Made by a program: the position numbers and the translations under genes. Below are positions 59,439 to 64,000 of a stretch of DNA of 64,000 bases, piece after piece. A model generated the notes under the pieces. It was not told the DNA's origin and searched no databases. It worked only from the letters and a program-made list of their open reading frames with translations. Source of the stretch: Pythium myriotylum (Eukaryota > Oomycota > Peronosporomycetes > Pythiales > Pythiaceae); the NCBI GenBank assembly GCA_023091665.1, contig JALJCQ010000013.1, positions 3,720,001 to 3,784,000 on the forward strand. The letters run 5' to 3'. The stretch's first letter is position 1, and each line of letters begins with the position of its first letter.

Positions 59439-62400
59439 TTAGCGGCGCTGGTGGTTGATGAAGCGCATGGCGAGCAGCGTGAGCACGCGCACGATCACGA
59501 TGTAGGCGCAGATGAGCCCAAAGTTCTTGTAGATGTCGTCCATGTCGGCTAGGTAGACGCGCTTGACGTAGTCCTTGACGGTCGTGCCCGGCGCAAACTC
59601 GGGCGGCAGCTCGCCGCGCAGAGGCTTGCAGCCGAGATCGTCCTTGTCGTCGCACTGGCCGAAGAGCAGCGCCGTGAGAATCGAGAAAGGGAACTTGGTC
59701 GGCACGATCTCGTAGAGCCACTTGTACCCGGACGGCAGCGTGCTCGCCGGCGGGTTGTAGCCGTTGATGTTAAAGTTGAGCGCGTTGAAGATGACGCCAA
59801 CGTTGAAAGCCGAGCCAAAGTCCGGGAACGTGACCGCGAGCAGCTCGCCAAAGTACGTCTGCAGCAGCACGTGCATGGACGCGTGGATCCAGTAGAGCAG
59901 GAAGAGGTAGGCGCCGCTGAAGCCCGCGAGCGGGAAGAAGACTGCGCAGAAGACGAGCGTCGCGGCGAACGCGTATGGAATCTCGACAAGACTCGAGCCG
60001 ACAAAGTACCAGAAGGCATTGTACGTCTGCGACGCGCGCTCGCGGTAAAATGAAGCGCGCACTTCGCTCGCGAGCGGCATGGAGCCGTCGAAGGCGATCA
60101 CACCAATGAACGAAGTCGTGCCGTACACCAGACTCACGCCTGCGATCGCGCCCTGGTACGTGTCGTAGTCACGGTCGAGGAACGCGAGGCCGAAAATGAG
60201 CGCCAGCAGCAAATACACGACCGTGCGCGAGAGCATGTAGTCGGGCGTGCGCCAGTACGTGCGGAACGAGCGCTGGATGAGCATTTTAGCCTGCACGGTG
60301 TTCGTGGCAGCACGCTTCTTCTCGAAGGCGACGGCAGCGACGCCCGGAGCCGGTCGCGTGATGCCATCCTGGTTGAGGTCGTAATCGAGCTGCTCTTTCT
60401 TGGCGCTGGCCTGGAACACGGCGACAAAGTCGGCCGTCGCATCCTGACGGCTGAGCTTCTCCTCGGCGGATCCGCCGCCGACACCGGCGCCGATGACTTC
60501 GAGCATCCACGTCGCGGGGTTGTAGTCCTCCGATGGGATCGGCGCGACGCCCTGAACGGCCTGGAAGTAGTCGACGATCGCGCTGCCTCGACGGCCAAGG
60601 TCGCCAAAGTACACGGTCTCGCCTCCGCGCTTGAGCAGCAGCAGTCTATCGAAGACCTGGAAGACTTCGAACGACGGCTGGTGGATCGTGCAGACGATCG
60701 TGCGACCCGAGTCGGCGACCTTGCGCACGCCGTCCATGATCATCTTGGCTGCACGCGCATCGAGCCCACTCGTCGGCTCGTCGAGGAAGAGCACGCTCGG
60801 CTGTGCAGCGAGCTCCACGCCGATGGTGAGTCGCTTGAGCTGCTCAACCGTCGAGCCTCGTACAATGAAGTCGGCGATCGGACGCAGATCCAGCAGATCC
60901 AGACACTCTTCGACCGACTCGAGCTTGTGGCTCATCGGCACCGAGCTGCTCTGTCGGAGGACGGCGCTGAACGTGAGCGCCTCGCGGATGGTCGTTGAGT
61001 CGTTGTGCACGTCCATCTGCTCGCAGTAGGCTGTGCATCGGCGAATGGCCATGTCGGTAGCGGGGTGGCCGTTGAGGAAGATCTGTCCCTTGATGGTGCC
61101 GCCAGTCTTGCGTCCAGCGATCACGTCCATGAGCGTCGTCTTACCGGCGCCTGAGCTGCCCATGAGTGCCGTGATCGTGCCTGGCACAGCGTAGCCGCTG
61201 ATGCCCTTCAGCAGTGTGAGCTCCTCCTTCTCGTCACCGGGCTTCGGCACCGAGTACCATAGGTCTGTGAACGCGAGAGAGACCGGTGCAAAGTGGCGCT
61301 CGTGCTTGACGGATGCGTCGTCGATGGTCACAGCGACAGTCTCGTCGGGTGCACGCGGACTCTTGACGAGGCGGTAGTCGGTCGGTGTCGCAGTCGAGGA
61401 GACTGAAGTCGAGGCCTCCGACTCGTCTGAGGCGACTTGCGGGGTCGGTGAGCGGTCACTCGCGTCGTCGAAGCGCACGTTCTCGAGGATGTAGATGGAC
61501 ATGACGATGAAGAGCAAGTAGGTGCCGGCCATGAAGATGAGTCCGAGCCAGAGCCAGACGCGGTCCGAGTGGAGCTTGAAGACAGAGAGCGCCCACTTGC
61601 CCATGCTCGACTTGCCGTACTGCGCACAGTAGTCAACGCCCTTGTAGACGCAGACGTCGAAGTCACTCGCGCCATACTGGTTGATCACGACCGAGCGCAG
61701 ACACCACGACATGGGGTTGATCCAGTAGATCCAGATGAAGTAGTCCGGGATGAGGTTGCGCACGATCATGAAACCCGCAAAGAGGATGAAGAAGAGGATC
61801 GAGAGCAGCATTAGCGGCTCGGCCACGTGCAAGTTGGGCGTGCCCATGGCCAGGAAGAAGAACCACGCGTTGAAGGCCAGGTTCGTCAGCAGGAGGATGA
61901 GCTCGAAGATGAGGAACTCGGGCACTTTGGACACGAAGCCGCAGATCCAATACACGATCGAGCCGAAGACCAGCACTTGGAAGATCGCCATCGGCAGCTG
62001 CGCCACTGACGTAGCCACGACGAACGCCGACGTCTGGTACAAGTTGGCGGCGCGTTGCTTGTAGAAGATAGCTCGTGCGGCCTGGAAGACTGGGATCTGA
62101 CTCGCCTGTTCCATCGCAAGGAAGAGCACGGACGCGAAGAGAATGCCCATGACGAGCTGCACGTTGGTCGGACGCAGCTGGTAGAAGAGCGTGGCGTGGA
62201 GCAGACTCGAGATCACGATCGTGGCGGCGCGTGTCTTGAGCACGGACGTGTTACGCGCCATGACGAGCAGGTCGCGCTTCATGAGCAGCGGCAAATTGTG
62301 CCAGAACGACTGGTAGAACATCGGCACCTGGACCATCTGCTCACCGCTTGCGAGCAGCTTGGCATCCGTGGGCTTACGGACCTCGTCCAGCACCTCGAGA

Positions 62401-63404
62401 TAGATATGCGACTGCGTGAACGTGTGCGCAAATTCTCCTGGGAGTCGAGGCAGCGAGAGCGACGCCGAGTTCTTCGCGTACCGGTTTTGCTGGCGTGTGC
62501 CCAGATCCATGAGGAAGTCTGCCGTGTCTCTATCAGGCGGACACTCGAGGCCCAGTCCTCGGAAATAGTCGAGCGCGCGGTCGCGGGGTCCGTTGTAGAG
62601 CACGTGGCCCTCGTTGAGCACGATGACCGCGTCGAAGAGGTCGAAGACCTCGGGCGCCGGCTGCAGCAGTGCCATGACCACGACCTTCTGCTCGGCGATG
62701 GCGTTGGCGCGGTACTGACGCACGATGTCGAACGTGGCGGCCGAATCGAGACCCGTGGTGATCTCGTCGTAGCAGGCAACGAGACGGCCCTGGATGTCCA
62801 TCTCGCCGATCGTCACGCGCTTTTTCTCACCTCCTGAGACGCCTCGGAGCATCTCATCACCCACGACCGTATCTTGGACGTGACTGAGACCGAGACCTGC
62901 GAGGATTGAAAACGTGACTGAGCTGTCGTAAGGCTTTGGCGGCTGGTGCGGGGTGCTAACTTGACCCCAAGCCTGTGCGAACGCGACGGTCTCTTGTACC
63001 GTGAGCGTCGGGTGGTGGCGATCGCGTTGCGGCACGTAGCTGATGAACTGCGGCAGACGACCGTGGAACTGCTCGAGAGGCACGCCGTTGAAGGCGACCT
63101 CCCCCTGGCGAGCAATAGCCTTGGAGGACTCGAGCCGGCCACTGATCAGCTTGAGCAGCGAGGTCTTGCCTGAGCCGGGCTGACCCAGCACGAGCGTGAG
63201 GCTCCCAGGTTTGAACACGCCGGAGATGTCGTTGAGCACAGTCTTGGTGACCGTGGGGGCCTTCTTGGCAAAGAGACCGGTCACGCCACTCGAGAGCTCG
63301 TGACCGATGGTCGGAAGCTGCTTCTTGCTCGAGGCCACGGCATCCGCAGTGGGCGGCGCGTCGACCTCAACCGTCAGCGAGACGTGGGTCAAGCGGACTT
63401 CCAT
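59439..63404 (-). CDS. PDR-type ABC transporter (full-size ABCG)
   Basis: 1321 residues, single exon, start MEVRLTHVSLTVEV. The order is NBD-TMD-NBD-TMD, the reverse topology of the ABCG/PDR group. NBD1 has Walker A GQPGSGKTSLLK (about residue 75), signature VSGGEKKRVTIGE and Walker B YDEITTGLDS. TMD1 includes NPMSWCLRSVVINQYG. NBD2 has GSSGAGKTTLMDVIAGR, a modified signature (TVEQLKRLTIGVEL) and LFLDEPTSGLDARAA. TMD2 closes with VLTLLAMRFINHQRR. Both Walker A lysines are present. Plasma-membrane export of lipids, sterol-like compounds or toxic compounds is expected; the substrate cannot be told. GGAGAAC lies 113 bp upstream and a good initiator about 30 bp upstream. Confidence 0.95.
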   Translation of the reverse strand: MEVRLTHVSLTVEVDAPPTADAVASSKKQLPTIGHELSSGVTGLFAKKAPTVTKTVLNDISGVFKPGSLTLVLGQPGSGKTSLLKLISGRLESSKAIARQGEVAFNGVPLEQFHGRLPQFISYVPQRDRHHPTLTVQETVAFAQAWGQVSTPHQPPKPYDSSVTFSILAGLGLSHVQDTVVGDEMLRGVSGGEKKRVTIGEMDIQGRLVACYDEITTGLDSAATFDIVRQYRANAIAEQKVVVMALLQPAPEVFDLFDAVIVLNEGHVLYNGPRDRALDYFRGLGLECPPDRDTADFLMDLGTRQQNRYAKNSASLSLPRLPGEFAHTFTQSHIYLEVLDEVRKPTDAKLLASGEQMVQVPMFYQSFWHNLPLLMKRDLLVMARNTSVLKTRAATIVISSLLHATLFYQLRPTNVQLVMGILFASVLFLAMEQASQIPVFQAARAIFYKQRAANLYQTSAFVVATSVAQLPMAIFQVLVFGSIVYWICGFVSKVPEFLIFELILLLTNLAFNAWFFFLAMGTPNLHVAEPLMLLSILFFILFAGFMIVRNLIPDYFIWIYWINPMSWCLRSVVINQYGASDFDVCVYKGVDYCAQYGKSSMGKWALSVFKLHSDRVWLWLGLIFMAGTYLLFIVMSIYILENVRFDDASDRSPTPQVASDESEASTSVSSTATPTDYRLVKSPRAPDETVAVTIDDASVKHERHFAPVSLAFTDLWYSVPKPGDEKEELTLLKGISGYAVPGTITALMGSSGAGKTTLMDVIAGRKTGGTIKGQIFLNGHPATDMAIRRCTAYCEQMDVHNDSTTIREALTFSAVLRQSSSVPMSHKLESVEECLDLLDLRPIADFIVRGSTVEQLKRLTIGVELAAQPSVLFLDEPTSGLDARAAKMIMDGVRKVADSGRTIVCTIHQPSFEVFQVFDRLLLLKRGGETVYFGDLGRRGSAIVDYFQAVQGVAPIPSEDYNPATWMLEVIGAGVGGGSAEEKLSRQDATADFVAVFQASAKKEQLDYDLNQDGITRPAPGVAAVAFEKKRAATNTVQAKMLIQRSFRTYWRTPDYMLSRTVVYLLLALIFGLAFLDRDYDTYQGAIAGVSLVYGTTSFIGVIAFDGSMPLASEVRASFYRERASQTYNAFWYFVGSSLVEIPYAFAATLVFCAVFFPLAGFSGAYLFLLYWIHASMHVLLQTYFGELLAVTFPDFGSAFNVGVIFNALNFNINGYNPPASTLPSGYKWLYEIVPTKFPFSILTALLFGQCDDKDDLGCKPLRGELPPEFAPGTTVKDYVKRVYLADMDDIYKNFGLICAYIVIVRVLTLLAMRFINHQRR

Positions 63405-63430
63405 CTCGGGAGACTTGCACCGGAGGCGGC

Positions 63431-63446
63431 GAGTTGTGAAATGAGC
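63431..63446 (-). promoter_or_regulatory. Initiator of the ABC transporter gene
   Basis: The minus strand reads GCTCATTTCACAACTC, an excellent fit to the oomycete initiator GCTCATTYYNCA. It lies 27-42 bp before the ABC transporter ATG. Confidence 0.5.
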
Positions 63447-63948
63447 CTCAACTCGAGATCGTCTTGGCCTTGGCCTTTCTCATATCTCGCAGAGAGAGAA
63501 CGGAGAGACCAAGAGAGGAGAACAAGCGGCATTGGGCGGTGGCTTCCGCTTCATATCGCTGGAAGATGCACTTCGACGGGTGCATGTATCAGCTATGGGA
63601 GTTTGTTTGGTCGCGGCTTCGTCCTCGCTCGTCCTCGTTTAGACTTGGAGCTTGGCTGACTCTCCAGGTGAGCGACTCGGGAAGACGAATACTGGACGAA
63701 GCGTGGACGAAGGAGGACGGCCAGAGTAATCGTATCTCCTTGGCAACTGGCAGCTTACACGTTTTGGGCAAAGCCATGCCTCTGCAACTTTATACAATAC
63801 ACTCGGCCAACGTGAAGTGTCTTGTGGATCTTTGGGGGCCCCGGAATGCCTGGGAGAGCGAGGAACAACTGGACGATGAGAAATGCCAACGAGGGGCGCA
63901 ACGCCACGATGAAGATTGCGGAGATCGGCTGCAGGCGCAATCTGTCGA
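63447..63948. other. Intergenic region at the right edge
   Basis: Upstream of the ABC transporter. It includes GGAGAAC at 63517-63523. Overlapping open frames on both strands (for example plus 63464-63952) have no recognisable motif. Confidence 0.4.
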
Positions 63949-63999
63949 TTAGTATTTGCGACGGACGAGTCGGTCGAGGGCTTCGCCTACGCGAACGTG
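63949..63999 (-). CDS. Possible C-terminal end of a further gene (partial)
   Basis: The minus strand at the window edge reads HVRVGEALDRLVRRKY followed by a TAA stop. Codon choice (CTC, GTC, CGC) resembles nearby genes. With only 16 residues in view the product cannot be named, and chance is possible. Confidence 0.3.
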   Translation of the reverse strand, partial: HVRVGEALDRLVRRKY

Positions 64000-64000
64000 G

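Noticed and set aside
63464..63952. 162-codon plus-strand frame at the right edge
   Set aside because: Overlaps the ABC transporter upstream region; no motif, and an alternative minus-strand coding end fits the edge better.
1..64000. CRISPR arrays, insertion sequences or retrotransposons
   Set aside because: No regularly spaced repeats outside the coding minisatellite, no transposase or reverse transcriptase motifs and no terminal repeats found by eye. A repeat-library search could still find degenerate remnants.

Overview
The window reads as nuclear DNA of an oomycete (a flagellate stramenopile, most likely of the Phytophthora/Pythium group). I infer this from a GC-rich, gene-dense layout, short GT-AG introns mostly of 50-140 nt alongside many intronless genes, TKL-type LRR receptor kinases, a full-size PDR-type ABCG transporter, and TCAYTYY..CAWTTT core-promoter matches of the kind described in oomycetes. 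There is no bacterial or viral character. Two genes typical of flagellated cells are present (a TTLL3-type tubulin glycine ligase and an RP2/TBCC-domain protein). Exon structures are my own reading of splice signals and reading frames; no transcript or database was consulted.

Layout. 1-10.6 kb: the 3' part of a TTLL gene, an LRR receptor kinase, an RBM26/27-like RNA-binding protein, and a second LRR receptor whose kinase domain has lost its catalytic residues. 11.2-16.5 kb: a large P4-ATPase lipid flippase. 17.5-23.0 kb: three same-direction genes for PX-domain proteins that all start MGC(T/K)QS, a dual-acylation signal; the middle one carries a long V/A/E/T/P repeat tract. 23.0-25.1 kb: a gene-free stretch with a 23-nt G run. 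25.1-28.5 kb: ribosomal protein eL31 and a type I DnaJ ending in a CaaX box. 28.5-34.3 kb: a large PH/FYVE-like protein and RP2, sharing a divergent promoter rich in GGAACNGTTCC and GGAGAAC motifs. 35.7-40.3 kb: a nine-exon PUF60-like splicing factor, a Yippee-like protein and a mitotic cyclin with a destruction box. 40.7-45 kb: an eight-TM double tetraspanin and a calponin-homology protein with repeated short motifs. 45.1-50.1 kb: RPB2 and a sphingolipid delta-4 desaturase. 52.5-57 kb: a LisH-cystathionine lyase/synthase fusion and a RhoGEF. 57-63.4 kb: an FHA-UBZ-UIM protein with an SLX4-type C-terminus, and a PDR-type ABC transporter.

Themes. Many products act at membranes or on lipids (flippase, PX trio, PH/FYVE-like protein, sphingolipid desaturase, ABCG pump, tetraspanin, RP2). 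Core nuclear functions (RPB2, PUF60, RBM26/27, cyclin, SLX4-like) are interspersed. The most unusual items are the PX trio, the FHA-containing SLX4-like protein, the LisH-PLP-enzyme fusion, the double tetraspanin, the receptor pseudokinase with one-LRR-per-exon structure, and short palindromic motifs shared by several upstream regions.
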